Assembly (NCBI GenBank): GCA_964405335.1
Contig: CAYONP010000044.1
Span: 1-45,546 of the forward strand
DNA from: CAYONP01 sp964405335
Lineage (GTDB): Bacteria; Armatimonadota; UBA10988
Direction: 5' to 3'
Length of the DNA: 45,546 nucleotides
Part shown: piece by piece, positions 16,958 through 25,417 of the stretch
Numbering within the stretch: the stretch's first letter is position 1
Layout of the letters: each line of letters begins with the position of its first letter
Notes under the pieces: model-generated
Told to the model about the DNA's origin: nothing
Database searches by the model: none
The model's input: the letters and a program-made list of their open reading frames with translations, nothing else
Translations under genes and position numbers: made by a program

Positions 16958-18373
16958 CTATGGGGTGGCCGCGGCGTTGCGGGCGATCTCGAGCTCGTCC
17001 AGCGCGCGGTCGTAGAGCGCGACCAGGTGCACTCGCCCGCGCCAGGGGCGGTCTTCGGTCAGTTCGTTGCCGACCGCGAGCAGCATCGACTCGTCCCAGT
17101 TGGCCAGCGTGCCGGCGATGCTGGCTTCGGTGGCCAGCTTGCCGTTGAGGTAGATCCGCGCCGTGCCGTCGATGTCGCGGGTGAAGGCGATGTGGCAGGG
17201 CCCGGCGGCCAGGCCCTGGGCGACGTTGACCTGACCGGTGGTGCCGTTCGGGCCGGTGGCCGGCGTGCGCAGGCGGGCGACCAGGGTGTCGTTCTCCTGG
17301 CCGATGGTCCAGTTCCGTTGCCCGCCGTCGCGGCTGAGGGTGAACATCCGCGCCGGGCCGGCCTGGTTGAAGCTCCGCGGGCGGCACCAGAGCTCGACCG
17401 ACAGCTCGCCGGTGACCCAGCAGGCGTCGATCAGCTTGCTCGCCGGCGCGGCCGAGACGAGGCGGGTCGAGCTGTTGAGGCGAATCATGCCGGCCTGGCG
17501 GGTGACCCGCTCGGGGTCGGCGATGAGCAGGTCGAGCGCCGGCTCGACCCCGCTGCGGTCGAGCACACGGTCGCCCTCGTCGGCGGCGAAGGTGTAGAGC
17601 GCGAGCGGCGGTACGGGCAGGTCGGGCACGTCGTCGGTGCCGAGCACGGCGCGGCCGGCGGCGCGGTGGGCGGCAACCTGCTCGGGCGTCAGCGCTTGCT
17701 CATAAACGGCGGCCAGGTGCAAATCGCCGAGCCAGGTGCGGTCATCCTCGACCTCGTTGCCGAGGGCCAGGCGGTAGCCCGGATCCCAGCCGCGGAAGTC
17801 GCCGGGCAGCTCGCGCTCGTCGCGCAGCACGCCGTCGACGTAGAAGCGAGCGACACCGTCGCGGTCGCGGGTGAAGACGATGTGGCTCAGCGCCGGCTCG
17901 GCGGTGATTGGTGCCCACAGCTCGGGGTTGGTGCCGTTCTCGTCGCTGGCGGTGGTGCGCAGGCGGAGCGACCAGCGGTCGCGCTCCTGGCCGAGGGTCA
18001 GGTTGCGGTGGTACGGGTCGCTCGACATGGTGACCACCCGCGCCGGGCCGGTCTGGTTCAGGTCGTCCGGGGTGATCCAGGCTTCGAGGGTGAGCGCGTT
18101 GGTCAGTTGCAGCGCCTGTGCGACGCGCCGTGGCGCGCTGTCGCTGAGCACGATGGTCGGCTGCAGCAGGTGCAGCGCGCCGGCCTCCCAGCGGGTGGCG
18201 GCCAGGTCGCCGACGAACAGGTCGACCGGGGCGAGGTCGCCCGATAGGTCCTCGATCAGGTCGCCGTCGGCCTCGTCGAAGCGGTAGAGCAGGAGCAGTC
18301 CGTCGGTCACCCGGTCCTGAGCGGCGAGGGGCAGGGCGGCGAGGCAGCAGAGCACCAACCCGTAGCGGATCAT
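16958..18373 (-). CDS. Secreted protein with two LamG-like (concanavalin) domains
   Basis: A 471-aa exported protein. The ATG at 18373 has AAGGA seven bases upstream and begins a Sec signal (MIRYGLVLCCLAALPLAAQ). The mature protein is two tandem concanavalin-type domains of about 220 residues, about 27-245 and 260-471. They share landmarks: LLYRFDEADGD versus LYTFAADEGD, TLEAWITPDDLNQTGPARVVTMS versus SVELWCRPRSFNQAGPARMFTLS, and HIVFTRDRDGVARFYVDG versus HIAFTRDIDGTARIYLNG. The second domain is thus an internal duplication. Such domains usually bind glycans or cell-surface polymers; no catalytic domain is present. Divergent from the DUF1883 gene at 18506. Confidence 0.85.
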   Translation of the reverse strand: MIRYGLVLCCLAALPLAAQDRVTDGLLLLYRFDEADGDLIEDLSGDLAPVDLFVGDLAATRWEAGALHLLQPTIVLSDSAPRRVAQALQLTNALTLEAWITPDDLNQTGPARVVTMSSDPYHRNLTLGQERDRWSLRLRTTASDENGTNPELWAPITAEPALSHIVFTRDRDGVARFYVDGVLRDERELPGDFRGWDPGYRLALGNEVEDDRTWLGDLHLAAVYEQALTPEQVAAHRAAGRAVLGTDDVPDLPVPPLALYTFAADEGDRVLDRSGVEPALDLLIADPERVTRQAGMIRLNSSTRLVSAAPASKLIDACWVTGELSVELWCRPRSFNQAGPARMFTLSRDGGQRNWTIGQENDTLVARLRTPATGPNGTTGQVNVAQGLAAGPCHIAFTRDIDGTARIYLNGKLATEASIAGTLANWDESMLLAVGNELTEDRPWRGRVHLVALYDRALDELEIARNAAATP

Positions 18374-18505
18374 GGTCTCGTCCTTCGTCGGGGTAGGACG
18401 GTGGCCAGGCGGCGGCGGTTCCGTGAGGCCGGCGACGGGAACCGCCCGCTGCGGCGGTCCGTTGGATCGGCTAGACTGGAGCGTGGAGCGAGGGACCTGG
18501 TCGCC

Positions 18506-18775
18506 ATGAACTACCTGCATTATCCACTCGATCTCGAGGAGGGGGAGGCCGTTGAAGTATCGCTCGACAAGGCCGCCAACGTGCGTCTACTCGACGAGCT
18601 GAACTTCGGCCGGTACGAGCGGGGCGAGCGGCACGACTATCGCGGCGGCTACGCCAAGGTGTCACCGATCGTGCTGGAGCCTCCCCAGCCGGGCAAGTGG
18701 CACGTGGTGATTGACCTGGGTGGCTACGCCGGCAGGGTTACCGCGGCAGTGCGGACGATCGTGACCCGGACGTGA
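18506..18775 (+). CDS. DUF1883 domain protein
   Basis: An 89-aa protein consisting of little more than a DUF1883 domain: MNYLHYPLDLEEGE, AANVRLLDELNF, the YRGGYAKVSP motif and WHVVIDLGGYAGRV at the end. DUF1883 is a small all-beta-type domain that occurs alone or fused to TIR domains in bacterial proteins; its ligand is unknown. The ATG at 18506 is the canonical family start, although its ribosome site (GAGGG) is distant. A -10-like TAGACT lies at 18472-18477. The stop codon overlaps the GTG start of the next gene by four bases, so the two proteins are translationally coupled and probably work together. Codons look less GC-biased than in most neighbours. Confidence 0.85.
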   Translation: MNYLHYPLDLEEGEAVEVSLDKAANVRLLDELNFGRYERGERHDYRGGYAKVSPIVLEPPQPGKWHVVIDLGGYAGRVTAAVRTIVTRT

Positions 18776-19167
18776 GCGACGAACCCGGTGTACCGAGGGT
18801 TGCTCTCGAGACGGCGATTCGCCGGGCGACGATTCGATCCCTTTCCATCTACGAGGTATCCGAATCGGAACTCCAGACGCTCGAGCGCGGCTCTGCCGAC
18901 TCCACGCTGCTCACTCTCGGCATTGCGCTGCTGTCGGTGGCCCTGTCGTTCACAGCCACGCTCACCACCGTTGCCATTGAGTCCATCCGAACCTACGCGG
19001 TGTTCGTGGTCATCACCGTCGTGGGCTACGTCTCTGGGGTGGTCCTGCTGGTGCTCTGGGCACCGCATCGCCGAGCGGTCTCGGAGTGCGTGCGACGCAT
19101 CCGTGACCGCATGCCGCCAGAAGGCAACCTGACGGAGGGCCTCGGCCCACCGCCGACCGCCATGTGA
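18772..19167 (+). CDS. Two-TM membrane protein coupled to DUF1883
   Basis: A 131-aa protein starting at a GTG that overlaps the stop codon of the DUF1883 gene (GTGA). Residues 1-45 are soluble and contain SLSIYEVSESELQTLE. Two hydrophobic helices follow at about 47-69 (LLTLGIALLSVALSFTATLTTVAI) and 74-96 (YAVFVVITVVGYVSGVVLLVLW). The last 35 residues are soluble and basic near the membrane. No family recognised. A cytosolic sensor-like domain paired with a two-TM protein resembles the layout of predicted conflict systems with membrane effectors; this is an inference from gene order and topology only. Confidence 0.75.
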   Translation: MSDEPGVPRVALETAIRRATIRSLSIYEVSESELQTLERGSADSTLLTLGIALLSVALSFTATLTTVAIESIRTYAVFVVITVVGYVSGVVLLVLWAPHRRAVSECVRRIRDRMPPEGNLTEGLGPPPTAM

Positions 19168-19173
19168 CGCCGG

Positions 19174-22100
19174 CTAACCTGCGCCCGACCACGCCTCCCA
19201 CCGCGCCCACAGCTCATCCAACCCGCCCTCGATCAGCCAGATCCGGCCCTTCACCCGCACCTGCTCGCCGGGCGGGCAGTTCGGCCAGGTCGGGTCGGCG
19301 TGGAAGCAGGGGATGTGCCAGTTGCTCAACAGGCTCGGCGGCCGCTCCCAGTGAATGCCCATGACGTGCCGGCCGTCGGTCGAGACCACCGCCGGCAGGC
19401 CGACGTCGGCCACCGTCCGCGCGCGGCCCCAGCCGTCCGGACCCTCCTGGATCCAGTCCAGGTTCGGCCCGCCGGCGATGGGATAGTGGCTCAGCTCGAG
19501 CTTGCCGCGCCCGCGGTCGGTCTCGGCCATGGCCACCCACTGCCCGCCCGAGCGGATGTACTGCCGCCGGCCGTCGCCGTCGCGCAGCTCGGGGCTGTGC
19601 AGCATCAGGCAGAACTGCGTGTGAACGTGAGTCGGCTCGTCGCTGCCGTTGAAGAACCAGAACTCCAGGTCGACATAGTCCTCGCGCGGCGTGGCGATGC
19701 CGCCGGCGCGGCAGCCCTGGGCCAAGGTCCAGTCGAACCACCACGAGCCGCCCGGACCCGGCTGCCAGCCCTCCAGCGTGCGGCCGTCGACCAGCGGAAT
19801 CATGTCGTCGCGGTGGTGATCGATCTGGTGCAGCCCCATGCGCGAGTTGATCGTCTCGGGAAAGCGCAGCAGCAGCGGGCCGGTCATCCACTCGGCCTGG
19901 ATCGCGAGCAGGTTGCGCGGGTACTGCTCGGGCCGATCCTGCTGCCGCCAGACCCTCACCCCCGGCACGGCGGGCAAGGCCAGCCGGTAGCTCTGCTCGG
20001 CGCCGCCGGTGACCAGGAAGACCGCCCCGAAGCTGCCGTCTTCAGCCACGAAGGTCTGCACCCCGTCGTTGCCGACGGTCGATTGCGGCACCTCGCGCCA
20101 GGCCTCGCCAATGCGCTGTTCGAGCCGCGGCGGGCGCCGGTCGGTCAGGCCCTCGATGATCACCGGCACGGCGTTCTGCCCGCCGGCCAGGCTGAACTCG
20201 GCCCGGCCGCCCTCGGCCCGCAGCCGGGTAGGAAAGTCGCCGCGCTTGGTGCCGGCGGTGACGGCCGTCAGCCGCGGCGCGTCGGGGCCGTAACGCACGC
20301 TGTCGTTGCGCGGGGTGGCGTCGGTCGCGTCGTCGTCGCCGTAGGGCATCAGGTAGAAGTCGACCTCGACAAAGTCGCCGGGCACCAGCTCGGCCGCGCC
20401 CCCGGCGACGGTCAGGGCCAGGTTTGTGTCGCCCGATTCGTGCGTTTCGACGGCCACCGCCGGCCCGCGCGCCTGGCCGCCGAGCCGGGCTTCGAAGCGC
20501 CGCACGCAGAAGGCGTTGGCGCCCATCTGGTGGCCCTGCCCGGCCTGGTACCGAGTGCCGTAGATTGCCGCCCAGGGGGCCTCACCCTCGAGCGGCACGC
20601 CGGCCAGGGCGTAGCCGTCTTCGACCGCCAGTTCGCGCACCGCGGCGGTCGCCCCGGCGCTGCCGTAGGCCGCCTGGGTGAAGCGCAGCCGCTGGATCCG
20701 GCTGGTGGCGTCCATCAGCCGGAACATGGTGCCCAGGTCGTCGATCTGCACGGGCGCCAGCACGTCGATGCGCAGGCGCTGGAAGTTGCGCAGCTCGTCG
20801 GTCTGGGGCAGCTCAAAGCTGTCCAGCCGGGTGCGTAGCGCGCCGTCGTCGCTGAGGTAGTCGAGGGTGATGTCCATCCAGTTCGGGCCGGTGCTGCGAT
20901 AGGTCGTGCCGAGGTACTCGGAGTAGTGCCATTGCCCGCCCGAGCGGTACAACACATGCCGGTGCCCGGCGACGTTGTCGTGCTGCGGCTGGCTCGCCCA
21001 CAGGCGCTGGCTCATCGCGCGGAAGTCGGCAATCGAGACGCCGGGCAGCCCGCCGAACTTGAACGGCACGAAGCAGGTCGTCTCGGTCACCCCGGTGCTC
21101 GAATGGAAGTAGTCCATCCAGGCGCCCAGGCTGCTGAACTGCTTGAGCGGGTGGTTGCCCCAGTTCTGGTAGAGGTGCAGGCTGGTCAGCTCGCGCGTCT
21201 CGCCGGCCGCCAGATAGAGCGGCACGAAGGTCTCGCTGAACGGAATGTCGGTCGGGTTGTAGAACGGCTCTTCCTTCTCGCCGGCGAAGTTCTTCGAGAT
21301 CTGCACCGTCAGCGGCAGCGGGTCGCCCCGCTCGTCGAGGATCACGCCGCACTCGACCGAGCCGGGGTGCTGCCGCGTGGCGTGGCAGAGATAGACCTTC
21401 GCCGGCTCCGCGCCGTTGCTCAGCCGCACCGTCGCTGTCTCGTAGTGGTTCGGGTTGGTGTAGTAGTGGTAGCTGAACCCGCCGGGGTTGTCGGTCCAGA
21501 CCAGGTAGCTGCCGCGCACCGGGTCATAGGCCGCCTCGAGACCGTGGTCCAGCTCGATCGTCGCCGGTGCGTCGAGGCTGACCGGATGCGACGTCTCGAC
21601 CACCGGCGCGAAAGCCAGCGTGGTGCTCGCCTGGTCGCCCTCGGCCAGCGCCTCCCAGGCCGACGGCTCGCCAGCACGCACCGTCAGGCCCGCCGTCTCG
21701 CTCAGGGTCAGGCTCAGCCGGCCGGCGGCCAGCGCACCCGTCGCATGGGCGATCACCTGCGCGTGGACCTTCTCGGGGTAGCAGTGGAGGATCACCTCGC
21801 CACGGACGGGCAGCGCCTCGCCGGCGGCGTTGACCAACGGCACGTCGAACCAGCGGACGTCGCAGTAGTAGGGTCCGCGGCGGTAGAGGTTGATCCGCGA
21901 TGGCTCGCCCGCGTCGGCGGTGTAGGTGACCCCGCCGACCTCGGCGGCGAGTCGCAGCTCGGCCAGCGCCGTGCCGTCGGGCCGGGAGACCGTCGCCCGC
22001 CGCGGCGGGTCGGTGCGCAGGGGCAGGGCAATCTGGTAGGTCTCGGCCTCGATCAGCGCGACGGCGCGGGTGGCGTCGGCGTAGCGGACCTCGAGCCGCG

Positions 22101-22191
22101 GCCGCGCGGCGAGCGGCTGGTGGGTGAAGTCGGCCGACCACGGCGGCTCGCCGGCGGCCAGGCAGGTGGTGAGGAAGAGGGCGGCGGTCAT
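19174..22191 (-). CDS. Giant secreted protein, paralogue 2
   Basis: A 1005-aa exported protein of no named family, paralogous to 966-4151. The ATG at 22191 has GGAG six bases upstream and a short signal (MTAALFLTTCLAAGEP). Shared landmarks run the whole length: GPYYCDVRWFDVP, SKNFAGEKEEP, LAAGETRELTSLHLYQNWGNHPLKQ, SSTGVTETTCFVPF, QPQHDN, ARLGGQ, LVPGDFVEVDFYLMPYG and ALPVI/AVPVIIEG. It lacks the binding-module insert of paralogue 1. The C-terminal section (LDWIQEGPDGWG, VMGIHWE, IWLIEGG) looks beta-sandwich-like. The order of regions suggests a multi-domain polysaccharide-active protein, but no catalytic residues can be named. Convergent with the DUF1883 pair (six bases apart) and divergent from the antitoxin-like gene. 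Confidence 0.85.
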   Translation of the reverse strand: MTAALFLTTCLAAGEPPWSADFTHQPLAARPRLEVRYADATRAVALIEAETYQIALPLRTDPPRRATVSRPDGTALAELRLAAEVGGVTYTADAGEPSRINLYRRGPYYCDVRWFDVPLVNAAGEALPVRGEVILHCYPEKVHAQVIAHATGALAAGRLSLTLSETAGLTVRAGEPSAWEALAEGDQASTTLAFAPVVETSHPVSLDAPATIELDHGLEAAYDPVRGSYLVWTDNPGGFSYHYYTNPNHYETATVRLSNGAEPAKVYLCHATRQHPGSVECGVILDERGDPLPLTVQISKNFAGEKEEPFYNPTDIPFSETFVPLYLAAGETRELTSLHLYQNWGNHPLKQFSSLGAWMDYFHSSTGVTETTCFVPFKFGGLPGVSIADFRAMSQRLWASQPQHDNVAGHRHVLYRSGGQWHYSEYLGTTYRSTGPNWMDITLDYLSDDGALRTRLDSFELPQTDELRNFQRLRIDVLAPVQIDDLGTMFRLMDATSRIQRLRFTQAAYGSAGATAAVRELAVEDGYALAGVPLEGEAPWAAIYGTRYQAGQGHQMGANAFCVRRFEARLGGQARGPAVAVETHESGDTNLALTVAGGAAELVPGDFVEVDFYLMPYGDDDATDATPRNDSVRYGPDAPRLTAVTAGTKRGDFPTRLRAEGGRAEFSLAGGQNAVPVIIEGLTDRRPPRLEQRIGEAWREVPQSTVGNDGVQTFVAEDGSFGAVFLVTGGAEQSYRLALPAVPGVRVWRQQDRPEQYPRNLLAIQAEWMTGPLLLRFPETINSRMGLHQIDHHRDDMIPLVDGRTLEGWQPGPGGSWWFDWTLAQGCRAGGIATPREDYVDLEFWFFNGSDEPTHVHTQFCLMLHSPELRDGDGRRQYIRSGGQWVAMAETDRGRGKLELSHYPIAGGPNLDWIQEGPDGWGRARTVADVGLPAVVSTDGRHVMGIHWERPPSLLSNWHIPCFHADPTWPNCPPGEQVRVKGRIWLIEGGLDELWARWEAWSGAG

Positions 22192-22279
22192 GTCGGGCTC
22201 CGCGCCGGTGGTTTGGCCCGCGGGCGTGGGAACCCTCCGTCGGCGGGCGGTGTGGGGTAGAATGAGGTCAGAGCAAGCC

Positions 22280-22552
22280 ATGGCGCAAACAACCGAGCCG
22301 AGTGTCCACACGGCCGACGATTGGACCGCCGCCTTCACCGCCGCGCTGGCGGGCGAGCGGGTGGTGGTCGAGCGGGATGGTCAGCGGGTGGCGATGATCT
22401 CGATGGAGGACCTGGAGTTCCTGCTGCACGAGGAGCAGGCTGAGCTGGCCGCACTGGCCCAGGTCGCGCGCGAGGCGTGGGCTGAGCACGAGGCATCCGG
22501 GGAGGCGTTGGTGCCGTGGGATGAAGTGAAGACGAGGGCCGGTCTCGACTGA
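22280..22552 (+). CDS. Phd/YefM-like antitoxin, apparently orphan
   Basis: A 90-aa protein with the Phd/YefM fold signature: AALAGERVVVERDGQRVAMI followed by SMEDLEFLL, and a C-terminal VPWDEVKTRAGL tail typical of the family. Antitoxins of this type bind DNA through the N-terminal half and neutralise RelE- or VapC-like toxins with the C-terminal half. The ATG at 22280 follows a -10-like TAGAAT (22258-22263); an in-frame ATG at 22262 is an alternative start. No toxin-sized gene lies on either side: downstream is palindrome-rich non-coding DNA for about 600 bases. It may be a solitary regulator or the remnant of a lost pair. Confidence 0.75.
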   Translation: MAQTTEPSVHTADDWTAAFTAALAGERVVVERDGQRVAMISMEDLEFLLHEEQAELAALAQVAREAWAEHEASGEALVPWDEVKTRAGLD

Positions 22553-22574
22553 GTTGGCGAATCGACTGGCAGCC

Positions 22575-22678
22575 GTAGGGCGCGCACCGCGCGCTGCTTG
22601 AGTGCCGCGTAGGCCGACCGTCTCGGTCGGCACGCCATCGACATCAACTGCGTCGACCGAGACGGTCGACCTACGCGG
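22575..22678. repeat. Composite repeat: family D core plus family C inverted doublet
   Basis: A solitary family D-like palindrome (GCGCGC-ACC-GCGCGC, 22580-22594, preceded by GTAGG) stands beside a family C doublet. The doublet arms are 22605-22631 and 22652-22678, 27 bases each, inverted with two mismatches, and separated by 20 bases, the same spacer length as the family A doublet. The two outer ends are CCGCGTAGG and CCTACGCGG. Confidence 0.8.
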
Positions 22679-22798
22679 GACCCTGCCGTCCAAGTGACAC
22701 CCAACGCACGAAGGCCCGGCCCGGCGGTCGCCTCGGGGTCTCTGCCCCGCTGGCTCCGCCGCGCCGGACCTCCGCAGAGGGCCATCGTGGGATGGCTC

Positions 22799-22960
22799 GG
22801 TACGGAGGCGGATGGGTTCCTCCGTACCTCTGGATGCACGCCGCCGCAGACCTCGCCCAACGCAGCGACCCTGGACGTCGGGCCGGCCCGGTCGGCTTGG
22901 ATCGAACGACCAGGAACGGACCTCGCCGACCCGGGACGGCGTGGCACTCCTGACGGAGTG
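22799..22960. repeat. Two further hairpins in a gene-free stretch (22553-23177)
   Basis: GGTACGGAGG (22799-22808), a ten-base loop and CCTCCGTACC (22819-22828) form a perfect ten-pair stem. CACTCC (22945-22950), TGAC and GGAGTG (22955-22960) form a second, flanked by GTGG and CCAC. Neither has a T-run. The intervening bases have open frames but no credible ribosome site or domain, so 22553-23177 holds repeats and hairpins only. Confidence 0.6.
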
Positions 22961-23177
22961 GTTACCACACCAACCCACGCCAAACCTGAACTAGGGTCAT
23001 GATTTCCCCGACGCACCCCCAGAACGACGCTTGGGGAGCAGATCCGCACTTGGCCCACCAGCCGGCCGACGCAATCGCGCAACGGCCGACGGATGTTACG
23101 CCCGAGTGAACGCGGTGCCGATCTCCGCCGCCTGGGGCATACTCCTCTCGCGGCACACGCCGCATGGAGGGAGACGC

Positions 23178-24125
23178 ATGTCCGATCCGAAGCTGATCGC
23201 CGTCGCCGGCGCCACCGGCAGCCAGGGCGGCGGCCTCGTCCGTGCCATCCTGGCCGACCCCGGCGGCGGATTCACCGTCCGCGCGCTGACCCGTAACCCC
23301 GACTCGGACCAGGCCCGTGCCCTGGCCGACCTCGGCGCCGAAGTCGTCGCCGCCGACGTCGATGACCCGGCCAGCCTCGAACGCGCCTTCACCGGCGCCT
23401 ACGGCGCCTACTGCGTGACCTTCTTCTGGGACCACTTCTCGCCCCAGCGCGAGCTCGACCAGGCCCGCAACCTGGCCACCGCCGCGAAGGCCGCCGGCGT
23501 GCAGCACGCGGTCTGGTCGACCCTCGAGGACACCCGCCGCTGGGTGCAGCTCGACGACCACCGCCTGCCCACCCTCATGGACCACTACAAGGTGCCCCAC
23601 TTCGACGCCAAGGGCGAGGCTGACGGCCTCTTCCGCGACCTCGGCGTGCCGACCACCTTCCTGCTCACCTCGTTCTACTGGGACAACCTGATCCACTTCG
23701 GCATGGCGCCCACCCCGGGGCCCGACGGCGTGCTCAACTTCACCCTGCCGATGGATGACGCCAAGCTGCCCGGCATCGCCGCCGACGATATCGGCCGCTG
23801 CGCCTATGGCATCTTCCTGCGACCCGAGCTAATCGGCCGGACCGTCGGCATCGCCGGCGAGCACCTGACCGGCGCCGAAATGGCCGCCGCGCTCGGCCGC
23901 GCCCTCGGCCGCGAAGTGCGCCACTACTCACCCTCGCCCGACGAGTACCGTGGCTACGACTTCCCCGGCGCCGAGGACCTCGGTAACATGTTCCAGTTCA
24001 AGCGCGACTTCAGTACCGATTTCTGCGCCGCGCGCGACGTCGCCTTCGCCCGCACGCTCAACCCGTCACTGCGCGATTTCGCCGGCTGGCTCGACGAACA
24101 CGCCGGCGAGCTGCCGATCGGCTAG
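23178..24125 (+). CDS. NmrA-like NAD(P)-binding protein
   Basis: A 315-aa cytosolic protein of the atypical short-chain dehydrogenase class that includes NmrA and HSCARG. The N-terminal Rossmann motif is intact (VAGATGSQGG, residues 8-17), followed by ALTRNPDS after strand 2, the usual phosphate/adenine-binding region for NADPH. Landmarks of the NmrA group include VVAADVDDPASLERAF, HAVWSTLED and HFDAKGEAD. The Tyr-x3-Lys catalytic motif of classical SDRs is not evident, so a redox-sensing or regulatory role is as likely as catalysis. The ATG has GGAGG at 23166-23170 with a seven-base spacer. Monocistronic; a terminator-like hairpin follows. Confidence 0.88.
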   Translation: MSDPKLIAVAGATGSQGGGLVRAILADPGGGFTVRALTRNPDSDQARALADLGAEVVAADVDDPASLERAFTGAYGAYCVTFFWDHFSPQRELDQARNLATAAKAAGVQHAVWSTLEDTRRWVQLDDHRLPTLMDHYKVPHFDAKGEADGLFRDLGVPTTFLLTSFYWDNLIHFGMAPTPGPDGVLNFTLPMDDAKLPGIAADDIGRCAYGIFLRPELIGRTVGIAGEHLTGAEMAAALGRALGREVRHYSPSPDEYRGYDFPGAEDLGNMFQFKRDFSTDFCAARDVAFARTLNPSLRDFAGWLDEHAGELPIG

Positions 24126-24148
24126 CTGCCGTGTCGAGCCCCGGTGTC

Positions 24149-24182
24149 GCCCGGCCCCTGCGGTCGTTTGCGGGGGCTGGGC
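24149..24182 (+). terminator. Hairpin after the NmrA-like gene
   Basis: GCCCGGCCCCTGC (24149-24161) and GCGGGGGCTGGGC (24170-24182) pair over 13 positions with two mismatches around an eight-base loop, about 25 bases beyond the stop codon. No T-run follows, so the terminator role rests on position and stem stability. Confidence 0.4.
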
Positions 24183-24255
24183 GGCGCCGGGCTATCCGCG
24201 GGGGTGCCGGCAGGCGCGCCGCGCCGGGCGGTGAACCCCACCACGGGAGCCGCCC

Positions 24256-25257
24256 ATGCACTTCGCCCTGGCCTTCGCCCTGGTCACCGCGCCGCCCGCC
24301 CTGCGCTGCGAGGGCAACCGCCTGCTCACCCGCGACGGCCAACCCGTCCGCCTTCGCGGCGTCAGCATCGCCAGCCTCGAGTGGTCGAACGAGGGTGAGC
24401 ACGTGGCCGAGTCGATCCCCGTCGCGATGGAGCAGTGGGGCGCCAACTGCATCCGCCTGCCGCTGGCCCAGGACCGCTGGTTCGGCCATGCACCGGGCCA
24501 GGCCGACGGTGGCGAACGCTACCGCGCCATTGTCGGCGAGGCGATCGAGGCGGTCAGCCAGCGCAACGGCTGGATCGTGCTCGATCTCCACTGGTCCAAC
24601 GCCGGCGCCTGGGGCCGCAACATCGGCCAGCACAAGATGCCCGACCAGCTCAGCGCCGTCTTCTGGCGCGCCGTGGCCGCCGAGTATGCCAACCACCCGG
24701 CGGTGCTGTTCGACCTCTACAACGAGCCCCACGGCGTGAGCTGGGAGGTCTGGCGCGACGGCGGGCTGGTCGGCGAGGAGAAGGACGGCTGGACCATCAG
24801 CTACGCCTCGCCCGGCATGCAGGGCCTGCTCGACACCGTGCGCGCGGTCGGCGCGCGCAACCCGGTGGTCATCGGCGGGCTCGACTGGGGCTACTCGCTC
24901 AAGGGTGTGGCCGAGGGCTTCGCGCTGAGCGACCCGCTCGGCGACGGCATCCTCTACGGCTCGCACATCTACCCCTGGAAAGGCGCCCAGCCGGCCAACT
25001 GGGAGCCGCACGTGACCGTCGTCGCCGAACAATACCCGATCTTCGTCGGCGAGGTCGGCTGCGAACACGACGAGAAGCACGAGGATCCGACTATCTGGGG
25101 CCCGCGCATCCTGGCCTGGATGGAGGAGCAGGGCATCCACTGGACAGCCTGGTGCTTCCACCCCGGCGCCAGCCCGCGGATGCTCCAGAACTGGGACTAC
25201 GAGCCGACCGACTACTGGGGCCGCTTCGTCCGCGACGCGCTGCAAGCCGCTCGCTAG
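24256..25257 (+). CDS. GH5 family glycoside hydrolase
   Basis: A 333-aa (beta/alpha)8 hydrolase of family GH5 (endo-glucanase/mannanase type). Diagnostic residues are present: RLP at 67-69, His112 in LDLHWSN, the acid/base Glu157 in LYNEPHG, His237/Tyr239 in GSHIYPW, the nucleophile Glu266 in FVGEVG, and a strand-8 Trp in WTAWCFHPGASP. The active site is complete, so activity is expected. The signal is unusually short (MHFALAFALVTAPPA), similar to other exported proteins here. The ATG has GGGAG upstream. The substrate is probably a beta-1,4 or mixed-link glucan or mannan, inferred from the family only. Confidence 0.9.
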   Translation: MHFALAFALVTAPPALRCEGNRLLTRDGQPVRLRGVSIASLEWSNEGEHVAESIPVAMEQWGANCIRLPLAQDRWFGHAPGQADGGERYRAIVGEAIEAVSQRNGWIVLDLHWSNAGAWGRNIGQHKMPDQLSAVFWRAVAAEYANHPAVLFDLYNEPHGVSWEVWRDGGLVGEEKDGWTISYASPGMQGLLDTVRAVGARNPVVIGGLDWGYSLKGVAEGFALSDPLGDGILYGSHIYPWKGAQPANWEPHVTVVAEQYPIFVGEVGCEHDEKHEDPTIWGPRILAWMEEQGIHWTAWCFHPGASPRMLQNWDYEPTDYWGRFVRDALQAAR

Positions 25258-25259
25258 CA

Positions 25260-25277
25260 AACGATCACCGGATCGTT
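25260..25277 (+). terminator. Small hairpin directly after the GH5 gene
   Basis: AACGATC, ACCG, GATCGTT form a perfect seven-pair stem two bases after the stop codon (TAG at 25255-25257). No T-run follows. It could be a weak terminator or a mRNA 3' end-stabilising stem. Confidence 0.35.
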
Positions 25278-25417
25278 GCGAAGCTGTGTCCGAATCGTCA
25301 CTTGGTCAGGGCACTTTTCGCACTCCTGCAACGTCCAGATCGCGAAAGCGCAACCACGGCGTGGCACGCCTGGGCGGTAGGGCCGCCGGCGAGGCCCGAC
25401 CGGCGGGGAGGGGTGCG

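Noticed and set aside
18472..18477. Promoter for the DUF1883 operon
   Set aside because: The -10-like TAGACT has no acceptable -35 hexamer at 16-18 bases, so it is mentioned with the gene but not listed as a feature.
22694..23002. A 102-residue plus-strand frame in the repeat-rich stretch
   Set aside because: No ribosome site and Arg/Pro-rich translation with no motif; the stretch is explained better by hairpins.
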